DNA from: Hygrophila difformis | Lineage: Eukaryota; Streptophyta; Magnoliopsida; Lamiales; Acanthaceae | DNA length: 64,000 nt | Reading direction: 5' to 3' | Assembly (NCBI GenBank): GCA_030278955.1 | Contig: JAOANR010000010.1 | Location: 27,902,174 to 27,966,173 of the forward strand | Shown: positions 33,400-45,867 of the stretch, piece by piece | Layout of the letters: each line of letters opens with the position of its first letter | How positions within the stretch are numbered: position 1 is the stretch's first letter | Made by a program: the position numbers and the translations under genes | Notes under the pieces: generated by a model | Told to the model about the DNA's origin: nothing | Database searches by the model: none | What the model saw: the letters and a program-made list of their open reading frames with translations, nothing else

Positions 33400-36300
33400 C
33401 TCAAACATGTCCGGTACGCAGCATTAAAAACAAGATTAATATAACCATATTCGTCAAATAATTACAATTTAGTTGCATTACTATTAATTCCTTCAAGTAT
33501 TTTAAATGGACCGTCTCCCCAATGGAAGAGCTTGCGTCTGCTTGCTATGAATCTCTTTTTCTACCATTTTAACCAAATCCAATCTCTCGAGTTCAACTCT
33601 TTTTTTCCACGATTGCCTTTTTTCTAAGGTTTACTTAACATTTTTGTGTAGTTCTTTAATTACTCTCACCATGTCTCTGTCATTAAAATTAAGGTGCTCA
33701 TTGTGGGACAATGGCAAAAGATCCAGAGGCTTAGTGGATTAAATCCATAGACAACCTCAAATGGAGACATATGATTGTACTACGAACATGCTTATTATAT
33801 GCAAACTCAATTTAAGTGAGGTATTCATCTAAACTCTTAGAATTTGAAGCAGTAATAATTCTTAATAGACTACATAAGATGCAGTGCATCTGTCCATCCA
33901 TTTTGGGATGATATGTCGTTGAGAAAAATAACCTTGTTCCCCATTTCACTTCACTGGGACTATAACCTTGTTCCATTTCACTCCACAAGGAATTCAAAAA
34001 ATAACTCACGTATTTCGCATCACGATCTGAGTTTATCGTTCTTCGAATCTCGTGGGGTCTTACCACTTCTCTAAAAAATATTTTCGCCACATGATGGACA
34101 TCATTCGTCTTTGTGCAATGTATAAAATGCACCACCTTGGAAAGTATATCCACAACAACAAAAGTTAAATCTTTAGCATATTATGTACGGGGCAGACCCA
34201 AAACAAAATCCATTGATACATTAATCCAAGGCCCTCGGGTACTGGTAGGGAAATGAAGTGGAGGAATTGTCCATTATATCTCCAACATGAGCTTCTTGAA
34301 TTAATAATTCTCTGATGGAGCTGAAAGTCTCCTTTGGATGCTATCTTTTAGGCCATTTTCAAACCATATCTTCAACGATTTTGAAAGTAAAATCATCATC
34401 TTTGTGTGTTTTTGTTGGGTGTTGATTGAGTTTTAAATTAGGTTTATTATATGAGAGTTCTAAGTAAATAAGACTAAAATCACATTTAAAGTTGATACTT
34501 TTTAATGATTTATCTTAACGAATTTTAAATGTGGTTTTATTTATTGCAATGGGATGAAGAAAGCATGAATGGAGATGAGGAGAAGAGGAAAAAATAATTG
34601 AATTAAATCAGTCTGGTGTAGTAAAGTCCAATCACACTAGGTTGGAGGAGTTAGCACCATTTGTGCCAATGCAGATGGGTGAAGATTTTGGACAAGTCCC
34701 AACTAGCGCAGCCAAGGCCAATACGCCAAGAAACCTAGGCTGGGTCAACCGCCAGAGCTGAAAATCTTCGTTTCTACAACTCCAGCCTTGGCATAAATCA
34801 AGCCATTTGCGCCATTTCCACTTTTCTGGCGTTATTTTACGCTAGGGCTGGTAGTTCCAGAATTGATTTTGCGCAGTTCCATGGTCGGTTTCGGTGGATT
34901 TTTCCACTCTTTTCTAGCCCCATTGACGTCCAGAACGGTAGAGACATAAAAAACACAACATCCTCCATCTCCACATCAAATCTTTTCACAAATTCATTAA
35001 ATTAGTTCAATATTATGTTAGATTAATTAATAACCATGGTCAATTCATTAGATTAGTTCAATATTATGTTAGATTATGTTTTGATTTTGTATTGTAGGGT
35101 TGCACTATATATCACGGTGCAATTCAAACCTTTTATGGATTCCCCAGCAAATTCAGATTTAATTTTCATCATCGACGAGAGTCATGGATGGAATTGAATT
35201 CTGAATTCACTAATAGAAGAAGTGATTTTATTTAAATTCCTAATGTTATATGCTTCCTTAATTGTAGATATTAATATTTATGAAATTTACATGTTTGGAT
35301 TGATGACTATATTGCATGATAATTAACATACAGCGGAAGATAAGTTAATTGTTCTATGATTTTAGTACTTGCTTAGGAATGAATTCTGAATTTTGATTTG
35401 ATTCATATATTGAAATTTACATCAGGAGATGAATTTCCAGATTTATCATTGATTGAATAATATTAAATCGGAAGATAATGATGATTTAATTAATGAAAAT
35501 ATTTTAGAACCTTAGTTGATTAATTATTGTTGGAAATTCTGTGCAGTTTGTCTGAATTGTATTCTGTCTTTAAATCCTGCAATTTATAATTTATGTATGT
35601 GTTTGATTATAGTTCCAAAATTTTAAAAGTACAGTAATTTTCTAACAAAGTCGGCAGTTTAGTTGGAATTGATGTTAACTTTTAATTCTGAAAACCATAA
35701 TGAAGTTGGGAGATAAATTCTGGAAATTATAATTAAATTCATTGCTAAACTTTCATCATTATTAGGATAAGTAATCTGAAAGCACAAATTTACTATATAT
35801 TAGCTTAGAACTATTTATTTATTGTTGTAGTTAGATTCCTGGTTTACTCGACCATCTCTTTTTATTTTTGTTTTCTTCGCTAGAACATAAGCTTGTTTTA
35901 ATACATATGGCCAAGGCATGAATTGACATGCTTTTAATTCCATGTGAACTAGACCCGGGATTATCCAGTATATTATTTTCGATATCGTGGTTTGTGTTTA
36001 ATTTAAAGGCACAAATCTACGTATCAGCAGCCACAAGGTATGCACAGTTTGTTTTTATATTACAGAAAGTAGTTCAGTTGTGAGAATTCCTTGAACGCCG
36101 GCATGCCTGTCTTCTCAAAAAGTGTCCTTGAAGTCCTCATCTTTAGCAATAAATCCTTTATATACTCAAACCAAGTTATTTTCCCGATTGCAATTGTTGC
36201 ATACATTGCTTTTCTTTCTTATACTTGATCACATACGGGAAAGACTCGAAGAACCCACTAGAACGAGAACTGTTTATGTTTCCTTATATGCTTTAAAGTC

Positions 36301-36770
36301 TTGTAATCATTATTAATTATGAATTATTGTCCCCGCAAAATATCGTAGAATTCTTTATCGTATGTAGAGTAGTTCAGTTGAGCTCTTCCAAATGTTGCTA
36401 TTGTAGAAAATTTATTTTCCATCTTGTAGTGATACGATGCCCATGCCAGTCCCATAAGCGTCACATTCCACCACGAATGGAATTTCAATTTTTGGTATAA
36501 GCGATAACTGGTGCATGGGTCAGACGATCCTTTGATTCTTCAAAGGAGTTTTGTTCAGTTGGCTCCCATTCGTAAGGTAGCCCTTTCTTCCATAGAGATA
36601 TCATTGGTGCGACAATTATATTGAATTTGGGCATGAATCTTCTTAAGACGCCACACATCCTCAAAAACCTATGGGCTTAATTGACGTTTGTAGGGGAAGT
36701 CCACTCAGATATAAACTTAATCTCAGTCTCATCCAACTTAAGCCCATTTCGCCCTGCAGCATAACTTATG
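33400..36770 (-). pseudogene. Ty3/gypsy pol remnant (RT/RNase H and integrase), split by an insertion
   Basis: Read on the minus strand, 36770-36400 gives RT-to-RNase H sequence in broken frames (RFLRMCGVLRRFMPKFN, FEESKDRLTHAPV). About 36240-36180 gives PYVIKYKKEK from the RNase H end. Integrase follows at 34390-33800 (GPWINVSMDFVLGLPRT, VVHFIHCTKTNDV, RTINSDRDAKYVSYF, TTYHPKMDGQ), then MSPFEVVYGFNPL near 33770 and HWGDGPFKILEGIN near 33520. The order is that of a chromovirus-like gypsy pol. Stops and frameshifts are frequent, no LTR pair was found, and 34400-36020 interrupts it. Confidence 0.8.
34400..36020. mobile_element. LTR-like or unclassified insertion inside the gypsy remnant
   Basis: This non-coding 1.6-kb stretch separates the gypsy RNase H region from its integrase. 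It starts near TGTTGGGTGTTGATTGAG (34411) and has an internal part with a mild GC peak (34620-34930) followed by AT-rich sequence, as in the LTR of a large retrotransposon. No target duplication or matching partner is seen, so a solo LTR is only a suggestion. Confidence 0.35.
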
Positions 36771-36994
36771 CGTAAGTTTGTGCCTTTCTATTAAATACAA
36801 ACTACAGTATCGCAATATACTGGCTAATACCGAGTCAAATCCATATGGAATTAAAAGCATATCAATTCATGCATTGACTATATACACTTAAGTAAATCTA
36901 TGTTATAGTGATAGAAAAAATACTTAAGTCGAGTAGACTGATCTGAACTCTATAAAAACATAATTTATAATCTAAACTATTAAAGCTATAAAAA

Positions 36995-37213
36995 ATATCC
37001 GTCCCACTAATTCTATCTCACTTTCCTTTTTGGTTTGTCCCACTACAATTGTCACATTTTCCTTTTTAGAAAATTTTTACTCCATAAACATTAACTAAAA
37101 CATTGCACCAACTGATTACTTCATTTTTCTCAATTTAAATTACTTCACTTTAACACAATAACCCATTACACCTAAAATACCGTTCCAAAAATTTTGGGAC
37201 GGTACGGATGGAG
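36995..37213. mobile_element. Stowaway-like MITE
   Basis: It begins near TATCCGTCCCACTAATTCTA and ends with the inverted GGGACGGTACGGATGGAG followed by TA. It resembles the 12758-13096 MITE (shared CACATTTTCCTTTTT). The first bases of the left terminus are degraded. Confidence 0.6.
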
Positions 37214-37982
37214 TATAAGATAAAATGAATCAAACATGATCTCAGTTGATTATATTTTTTATTGTATAAATATAATAAAAATAGAAGTCAAATCTATATA
37301 TTATTAAAACCATTAGTGGTCAACCAAGTCAACATTTAATATGGTGTCTCCATTTCAAATTTCCAATTTTTATAGATTTTTTGCATTTTTTATTATTTAT
37401 TAAATTTATATTTTTGTATTTATTTATTTATATATGTTGAAATATATATTGATTTGGATATGCAAATCCCAATTCTTCATTTTTAAAAGATATGAAAATT
37501 TCAATTTATATGGAATTACCACAATTTTCCTTTTTTAAAAGATTTGAAATTTGTAATTTTGTATATTACATTTCTTTATTTTAGATTTTTGTATTTTTTA
37601 TTTATTTATTTTAGAAATTTGTATTTTTATTCCAACAATTCTATTTTTACCCAATTTTCAGTTTTTAAAAGATGGAACTTTTAGTTTATACAAAATTCCT
37701 AAACTTTTGGTTTTAAAAGATTTGAAATATAAAACTTTGCATTCTTTTATTATTTTATATTTTTGTAAATGAAAAAGTAATGGCCAAAATATGGAAATAA
37801 CTCCTTTCGATGGCCTAAAAAATTATTATCTCTATGTTTGAACATATTTGCAATTGATGGAAGAACATACATGAACCTAGCTTTGTTAGAAATTGAAAGG
37901 CTAACTGCCTATAAGTTTGAAAATTTTATCTGGAATGCCGGTACCGAATGACATTTAATGTCTGAAATAGAGAATCTATTTA

Positions 37983-38899
37983 TGTTAGGTCCGTTTGTGT
38001 GGATAACCACTAGATTAGTCCTGCAAACTAGTTCAAATACCTTTCGTGGACACGTTAAACAGTTTTAAGACAATGAGCAGCGGAAAATAAATAGTCTGTA
38101 AAAGAACGAACTCAAAGGTTTGTTGACCCAGTTCAGCACAAGCCTACATCTGGGGGGATACCAATCCAGGAGGTTCACTATTTGTTTCAACTTGATCCAA
38201 GATCTAAACAATAGTGATTTAACTCGCCCAAGTCCAATCTCCAAGCGGTTGAATTGTGGAACCAAAACACTCCCTTGTTTTGGTGAAGATCTCCCCAACC
38301 TTGCTCCAATTCCTTGAAGTCTCCCCCTTTAAGTTACCCTTGGGCGAAACCTGTTGGCAACCCTCCGTCTAGAATATCTTCGATTAAGCTCGTGTGTTTG
38401 ACGACTCCTCGAAAGGCTTGATTGAACTCGTTGCTCAATCAAGAACACTGTGGCACAAATACGATCAATTCACCCGAGGACATGTTGATCGTATATCTTC
38501 CTTCGATAAAATATAATCACGAACACGGAAGAAATATGTTTCACTCTTACTCAATCACTTCAATAGCACAAGGGAGAAAATCAATATTGTAAGTCGTGAG
38601 CAACTCCTCCCTTGGTCGGCTTATTTCAAGAGAGAAGACAACCCTCCATTCCAAGGCAAGATTTTCTTACCATAATTATACCTTTCCTTAGAATGGAGTT
38701 GCCCAGATTAGGAGATCTTGGTTTCCATACTTCTTAAACAAGATCCGGGCAAGAATCTGCTGACCGTTGGAGTTAATCTTCGTGCAGATTTGTCAGCTAC
38801 TCTTTCTTAAAATAGTTTGTCGAACGTTGACGGTGTTGGTCCAACAAAGTAGTCCAGACATCGGTTGTGAACACATTTGCTCAAAACTGGTTCCCAACA
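37983..38899 (-). repeat. Copia 3' LTR
   Basis: A 917-bp direct repeat of 47217-48134, with TG...CA ends. In element orientation it is the 3' LTR. It is abutted at 38900-38915 by a pyrimidine-rich strip (TCTCCCCCTTTTGGCAG), which on the minus strand is the polypurine tract. Confidence 0.95.
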
Positions 38900-39358
38900 A
38901 TCTCCCCCTTTTGGCAGAATGTGGTCCAGTATATGAGTTGATCAAACCGATGTCTAAACAATTTACACAAGAACATAAAAGGAGAAATATTTCCCATTTC
39001 ACCCAACCACCGATTACATTAATACCCATGTCACGACAAACTATTCTAATGCTCCGTACAAGAAATCCTATCAATAAAATCTAGGAGCATTTACATCAAA
39101 ATGGCACATGACAATAATAATGTAGCATCAATAATCAAAGTTATATTATTACAGGCCATAGTGCAATATCCAAAAGCAGTCAAAACAGTTCACAAAAGTA
39201 GTTCAAACAGAATGACATAACTAAATTTTTTTTACCCTTCAGTAGTTGCGCAGACTCCAGACTCCCCTTCCTTGTTATAGTGTATGCCAGAGGAACCGAT
39301 CAACGGTTATATCAACTGAACTCCCCCTCTGGCGCACATTTTGCCCAAAAAGGGCACA

Positions 39359-41700
39359 TCATTCAGATTTTTCAGAGAAATCTGCATCAGAATCATCAGA
39401 CTTCTCCTCTGGATTGATATCCATTTCCTTTTCTTCATCTGACCACACATCAGGAAGCTGTCTGAGCAGCTTTTCAACAGCCTGAACACGTGCATGTGCC
39501 TGAGCTTCCAGGACCTTCAGATGGTTGATATGATCAGTGAGTTCATCACGCAGAGAGGAAAAGGCATCTTTGGCAGGGATCCTTCCTCCTGGTCCAGGTA
39601 GGTCGGGCTTCTTTTTCACCAGGGCAGCAGATAATTTGAAATCTGATATGTCTTCTGGACGATCATGCTTGTCTCCAAGAATGTGAAGATGCTGCAGGTA
39701 TTCAGTGATGAGGCCTGAGAAGGGAAGTGTGGTGTTGTACTTCCTCTTGATTTTGCCCGCAAATACCAACATTTGTTCGAGCACTAAGGCTCCATAATTG
39801 ATCTCATAGTTCTGATTTATGGCAAACAACAATTTACACATATTCTTGGACACAACAGAGTGGTTAGCAGTGGGCATGATATTGTGTGCACATAGTTTAT
39901 AAAGGAGTGAAAACCTTTGTGTCAAAGCACCAGCACTCAACCCTTTGCCATGAATCTGTTTTCCTTCCACTCTAGTGAGTGTCTCAGCAATGGTGTTCAT
40001 AGGAAACTTGGCAGCACGAGAGTAAACAGATTTAAGAGATGTAGGGGTACCTGGAGAAATCGATTCAGGGCCTTTGCTTTCAGTTCGAACAACTCTCCCT
40101 GAGCATAGCTAAGGTCAAACCAGGGGCTCTTGGTGTTGAGGACGTCAGCGCTCAGGTTTGCATAAAAGTGCCTAACTAGCTGTCCTTTGTATTGCTTGAT
40201 CTCCGTTCCCCAGAAAAGTAAGGGCCTTTCCTCCAAGTATTTGTGCCACCCCATCTCCTCATATCTTGCAGCAGCAAACCGAATCTCTGGGTGCACCTTC
40301 ATCTTCTTCAGGACTGTTGTGAAGTATTGCTCGGACACTTCATAATAGAAGTCAGTGGATATGGCATTCCCTGCATAAATGATCTCTGGTTCATGTTCTT
40401 CAGATGAGGATTCGACAATCTTCCTCTTCTTAGAGACTGTGGCGTTGGCAGATCCTTCTGGTTCAGAACGAGTCCTCTTTTTCAGTTCAGACTCCTTGGG
40501 TGAACTCCTTGCAGGTGGTGGGGGAGTTGGTTCCCGAATCTCAGCCCGGATCTCCTCTTCTTCTACGTGCTCAGATTCATCTTTTCAGACTCCTCATCTG
40601 ATTCTTCCTCCACATTCTCTTTGTCGGATCCATCTCCATCACTTTGGGTATCCTGTGAACCCAATTCCTCAGACTTGTCTTTGGTGGGATTCTCCTCCTC
40701 AGTTGGTTCTTGAGCATCGTCATGAGGGTGTGCAGTGTCACACCTTCAGATTCTTTGTTTTCTTCATCTTCAGAGCTGGATGATTCTACGACATCTTCCA
40801 CCTGTTCAGCTTCAGTGGGAACATGTTCTTTGGCAGGGGCAGTTGGTTCAGTATTCTTCCTCAGTTCATGTTTCCTCTTTTGGCTGGCAGTCCAGGCAAT
40901 CTCCTCAGTAATCTCGTTCACAGCATCATTTTTCTCATCGTCGCTGATGTCGATCATGGATTCATCTCCTGAGCTTTCATCGCCTGACTCTTGCACATAG
41001 TCTGAATCCAGTTCTTCTTGATTGGGTTGTTCAGTGACTGGTTCAGACACCTTGGTTGGACTGGTTTGAGATATAGGGGCAGTGATTTGCAGAGGTTCAG
41101 CGGGGTTTTCCTCAATGGTTGTGACAGAGCAGGTTCGGATGCAGCACTAGGTTGCACAACAGCCTTCTTTGCTGGAGTTTTCTTCTTGGACTTTCCAGTG
41201 GACATCTTTTGTGAATCTTTTGGCAGGGGATTAGCGACTTTGGCAGGCACGACTGCTTCGGAATATTTGCTCGCACCCATTGAGGGAAGGTCGGCGAGAA
41301 TAGCCTCTATAGGCTTCAACGCCTTTGCAATGTCCGCTTCAACACGCTCACTTATTGAAGCGTTCTTCCTAGCCACGGCCTTCTCTCGCGGTTTGGTGGT
41401 AGAGACAGATTTTTCTTTCATCTTTTGGGCTCCGGCTACTTCAGCTTGAATATCTAGAGGATCTTGAGCAGCTACGGTGGCACCCTTCTCTCTGGCAGTG
41501 GATAGAGAAGAAGAGTGGAATGGAACAACTACTAGAGAAGGTGTCTCTGAGATTGTCTGCTCAACAATCGCTTGTTAGACCGCTTTAGCTCGACCTTTCG
41601 TGCTGGATTCCTCCGGAGAAATGACTTTCTTTCTCCCTGTTGAAGATGCGGGAGTGGGTTCTTGAGACTTTGAGCTTTGGCTACCTCTCGTTTTCACCAT
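39359..41700 (-). pseudogene. Extra ORF region between copia pol and 3' LTR, with a plant-transposon-type domain
   Basis: The minus-strand reading starts at the ATG at 41700 (MVKTRGSQSSKSQEPTPASS). It proceeds through lysine/serine-rich sequence (41421-40954), a strongly acidic low-complexity stretch (41050-40577), and a globular part (40338-39359) with VRHFYANLSADV, LCAHNIMPTANHS and a C-terminal KVLEAQAHARVQAVEKLL helix. The FYANL-type block resembles the putative plant transposon protein domain found in several retrotransposon lineages. Segments lie in different frames, so it is broken. Its function is unknown; position and composition match env-like or additional ORFs described in Sireviruses, but I see no clear transmembrane segment, so an envelope role is not supported. 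Confidence 0.75.
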
Positions 41701-42148
41701 TGTAATCTGAAAGAAGCCTCTTTGACAAGAGCAAGTGAGGAACCACAGAATTATTGAAGGAGAGTATGAGGACGGTTGAGAGAAAGAGAGAACGGAGAGT
41801 AAGGAAATATGATCAAGAGGGGATATGGGCACGATTTGAGAGTATCTTCCCTTAATTCAAATTTGGAAGGAGGATCACAACTTCCCATAACTGTAATGAT
41901 CACGTTTTTGAATGGTTGTGTGCGGATAACCGTTCCCGCCTCCTCCTTTGTCTCGTCCGAGTGTCACATCACAAATTTGAATTTTGATCTTGTGTGGGTA
42001 GATTCCCTAATTTAATGATCCTGCAAAATTTTCTTAACAAAATAATTAGTATTGCACAAGATAAAATATTTAAGGTAATAAAATATATGAAAATTAAGAA
42101 TATGGAAATTGCACAAAATATAAAACTTATTCCATTATTTTCGGGATA

Positions 42149-43846
42149 TTAGGAGATCGTGCATAAACCGAGATCTCTTCTCAATTTTTCGAATCTTTCA
42201 CGATCTAGTGCCTTAGTAAAAATGTCTGCATGTTGCTCAGTAGTTCCGACATGTTGGATGGACACAATTCCTTCTTCAACAAGTTCTCTAATGAAGTGAT
42301 GTCGAAGCTCAATATGCTTGGTTCTCCCATGTTGAACTGGATTATTTGAGATGTTGATTGCACTCATATTGTCACATAGTATAGTGAGGACTTCTTGATC
42401 AATTCCATAGTCTAGCATCATTTGCTTCATCCATAGTAGTTGAGCACAACAACTTCTGGCCGCAATGTATTCGGCTTTGGCAGTTGAAAGTGAGATGGAA
42501 CTTTGTTTCTTGCTGTACCAACTAACTATGTTGGTTCCAATGTAGAAGCAACCTCCGGTTGTGCTTTTTCTATCATCCGCATCATCTGCCCAATCTGCAT
42601 CACTATAACCAAGTAATGAAAGATTAGATTCTTTAGAGTACCATATACCAAGGTCACTAGTCCCTGAAACATATTTGACCACTCTTTTGGCTGCTTTCAA
42701 GTGGGATTCTTTGGGACCGGCTTGATAGCAAGCACAAACACCAACTGCATAGCTTATGTCTGGTCGACTTCCAGCTAGATATAGTAAGCTCCCTATGATG
42801 CTTCGGTAGAGTTTCTGATCCACACTTTGACCACTGGGATCTTTGCTTAATTTATCATTAGTCCCAATAGGAGTTCGGACAGGTTTGCTGGACTCCATCC
42901 CAAACTTTTTGACTATCTTCCGTGCATACTTGGTTTGGCTGAGAAATATTCCATCTTTCTTTTGTGTTACCTGCAAACCAAGAAAATAAGTTAGTTCCCC
43001 AACCATGCTCATTTCGAACTCCTTACCCATTATTTCGATGAAGTTGTCCTTGAGCACATGGTGTGTAGATCCAAAGACTATATCATCTACATAGACTTGA
43101 GCGATTAGGATTCCTTTGCTTTCTCTTTTGATGAAAAGAGTCTTGTGAAGACTTCCCCTTTCAAATCCATGTTCAAGCAGGTACTTGGAGAGCCTCTCGT
43201 ACCAAGCCCTAGGAGCTTGTTTCAAGTCGTATAGTGCTTTGTTGAGCTTGTACACATGTTGTGGATGATGAGGATCCTCGAATCCTTTTGGTTGTTCCAT
43301 GTGTACTTCCTCATTGAGCCATCCATTCAGGAATGCACTTTTAACATCCATTTGATAGAGTTTGAACCCTAATGAGCATGCAATGGACAATAGGAGTCGA
43401 ACTGCTTCAAGTCTGGCTATGGGAGCAAATGTTTCACTGAAGTCCACTCCTTCAACCTGAGTGTAACCTTGAGCAACTAGACGCGCCTTGTTTCTTGTGA
43501 TGTTTCCTTTTTCATCACTTTTGTTGCGAAAGATCCACTTGGTACCAATTATGTTTTTGTCTTTGGGCCTTTCAACAAGAGTCCATACTTCATTTCTTTT
43601 GAACTGAAGTAGTTCATCCTGCATGTCATTTATCGAATGTTCATCCTGAAGAGCCTCTTCCACTTTGGATGGTTCGATCTTGGATGTATAGCAGTGCAAG
43701 CCAGCAAGTTCTTTGAAGTCGATCTTCTTCCCCCGGGTTTTCCTCTTCTCATTGACATCACCTATTATATCTTCAGGATCATGATGTTTGTGAAGGCGTC
43801 CGTTGAGGTCTTTCTGGGGCTCAGAGTCATGTGACAAGGCAAACAT
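42149..43846 (-). CDS. Copia reverse transcriptase and RNase H (uninterrupted 565-codon reading frame)
   Basis: This is the longest open frame of the element. It covers the copia RT ([46 protein letters not shown], and the catalytic YVDD box in [14 protein letters not shown]) and RNase H ([30 protein letters not shown], and a C-terminal HAD-FTKAL block). It should be part of a gag-pol polyprotein, but the upstream integrase part is in other frames and carries stops, so it is a fragment of a broken polyprotein. The coordinates are those of the open frame, not a real translation start. Confidence 0.9.
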   Translation of the reverse strand: MFALSHDSEPQKDLNGRLHKHHDPEDIIGDVNEKRKTRGKKIDFKELAGLHCYTSKIEPSKVEEALQDEHSINDMQDELLQFKRNEVWTLVERPKDKNIIGTKWIFRNKSDEKGNITRNKARLVAQGYTQVEGVDFSETFAPIARLEAVRLLLSIACSLGFKLYQMDVKSAFLNGWLNEEVHMEQPKGFEDPHHPQHVYKLNKALYDLKQAPRAWYERLSKYLLEHGFERGSLHKTLFIKRESKGILIAQVYVDDIVFGSTHHVLKDNFIEIMGKEFEMSMVGELTYFLGLQVTQKKDGIFLSQTKYARKIVKKFGMESSKPVRTPIGTNDKLSKDPSGQSVDQKLYRSIIGSLLYLAGSRPDISYAVGVCACYQAGPKESHLKAAKRVVKYVSGTSDLGIWYSKESNLSLLGYSDADWADDADDRKSTTGGCFYIGTNIVSWYSKKQSSISLSTAKAEYIAARSCCAQLLWMKQMMLDYGIDQEVLTILCDNMSAINISNNPVQHGRTKHIELRHHFIRELVEEGIVSIQHVGTTEQHADIFTKALDRERFEKLRRDLGLCTIS

Positions 43847-44008
43847 ACTAGGAGCTTGGACTGCTTCAGTGGACTCTTCACCAGAGGTGATCCGTTCCGC
43901 ATTGATTTGTCCTGAATTATGGCTACTAGGTGATGTTGATGGACTTCATCTTTATTAAGTTGAGCAAAATCTTTGCATGAGACATCTTCTATGGCAACGT
44001 TTGTGAAT

Positions 44009-45732
44009 TCAAGAACTTTCCTGGTCTTTCGGTATATATATTCTGTATGCTCTGCTTGTGATAGAATATCCCACGAATATTCCTTCATGACTTTTTTCTT
44101 GAAATTTTTCCATATGTTCCCTGTCATTTAAGACAAAACATTTGCTGCCAAAAATATGAAAATAAGTGATTGATATCTTTTTACCGTTCCATATCTCATA
44201 TGGAGTCATGAGGGAGTTAGGTCTCAAATAGACGCAATTGATGGTGTAGCATGCAGTGTTGATTGCTTCAGCCCACAAGTACCCAACAACATTTTTTGAG
44301 TTTAGCATCACTCTTGACATCTCTTACAGGGTGCGATTTCTTCTTTCCACCACTCCATTTTATTGGGGGGTCTTTGGTGCGGAAAATTCATGCTTGATTC
44401 CATGAGTCGTACAGTATTCTTCAAAGGACTGGTTTTCAAATTCTCGTCTATGACCACTTCGAATCCGCTTTACTTTAGTGTCTTTCTCAGTCATGAGACG
44501 GTTGCATAATTTTTCAAAGGCTTTGAAAGCATCACCTTTTTCCCTGAGAAAGTCTACCCAAGTATATCTAGAATAATCGTCAATGCACACAAAAATATAT
44601 TTTTTACCTCCCAAGCTTTCAACCTCAGTGGGACCAATAAGATCCATGTGCAGTAGGTCGAGACATTTAGTTGATCCGAGGTGTTCAGACAGCTTGTGTG
44701 AACTCCTGTGCTGTTTGTTCTTAGCACATTCATCACAGAACTCAATGTTAGAGTTTTTGAAGTGGGGAAGGCCTTTGACGGCTTCGGTTCTACTGAGTCT
44801 GATTAAATCTTTGAAGTTGAGATGCCCAAGCTTTTCATGCCATAGCATGATGTGATTTTCACCTGCGACTGAACCAAAATTGCATATTTGAACAAGATGA
44901 TAACAATTATTCTTAGAGCGCAAACCTCTCATGATGTATCTTTGATTTTGATCGAGCTTGACAATCTTTTTTGGTGAACTGCACTGCACCACTAGTTCTT
45001 CATCACACAATTTACTGATGCTAATCAAGTTGCTTGAAGTCCATCAACAAAGAACACTGGAGATAATTCTCGTGAGCCTCTGTTCTCAATGATTCCTTGT
45101 CCGACTAGAGCAGCCTTTTTGCCATCTCCAAATACAACAAATCCACCATCGATTTCTTTGTAATGTTTGAGTAAGTTCCTATCTCCAGTCATGTGTTTGG
45201 AGCACCCACTATTAAAGTACCATACCATGTCCTTAGTTTTCTTCTTGTGAGATAAGAAGGCAACATGACATCTATTTTGAACTTTAGGAACCCATTCACA
45301 TTTGATGGAGATCAGTTTCATCTCGATCTTATCATTTGGCCAGACAACCGGTCTCCCTGTTTGTAAATCTTTAACTATGACTCCACAATTCTTGGTTTTG
45401 TGGCCTTCAAGTTTGCAGTAATCACATCTGAGAGGAATTGGTGGAGGTGGTCTTCTCGTCCATTTGTTCCTTCTTGTATGATGATGAGGCTTCTTGGCAG
45501 TCCTATGTTCACTTAGCATTCCTCTGGATACAAATTTGCTTTTATTCTCTCCTTTTGAGGTAGATGCTTGATAACCTAAGCCTTGTTTGTTGCCGCTCGG
45601 TCTCCCCATTGCTATCACATCATCCAGCTTGGCTTTCCCTTTGTTTAATGCCGCAAGAGTGCCTTCGGCTTTGGCAAGCTTATCTTGAACTTCGGTTAGT
45701 TTAGTGTGGAGAGCATCTTTTTGGCCATGCAT
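44009..45732 (-). pseudogene. Copia protease-to-integrase region, with stops and a mutated DDE site
   Basis: Minus strand. 45732-45025 carries a CCHC-like knuckle (CDYCKLEGHKTKNCG) and the protease-type site WYFNSGCSKHMTG. A 1-nt shift near 45030 leads into integrase: zinc finger (WHEKLGHLN...FCDECAKNKQH), first catalytic Asp (LLHMDLIGP) and DDYSRYTW. Where copia integrases normally have an Asp-containing SD(H/R)GGEF block, this copy reads SGHRREFE, so the second catalytic Asp is lost. In-frame TAA codons at 44362-44360 and 44326-44324 each stand where CAA would fit. Integrase sequence continues to 44009 (LWAEAINTACYTINCVYLR, FHIFGSKCFV). The protease box also reads NSG where DSG is usual. 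Confidence 0.85.
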
Positions 45733-45867
45733 ACTAGGATACCAAAGTCTATAGTCATTCTTCTCAACTTCCAGATCATCATTGTCTTTCTAGAGTTCTG
45801 CATTTTTCTCAAGTAGTTCATCTACCTGTTCAGACAGTGCCTTTAGTTTTTCTTCAAGTTCTTGATT

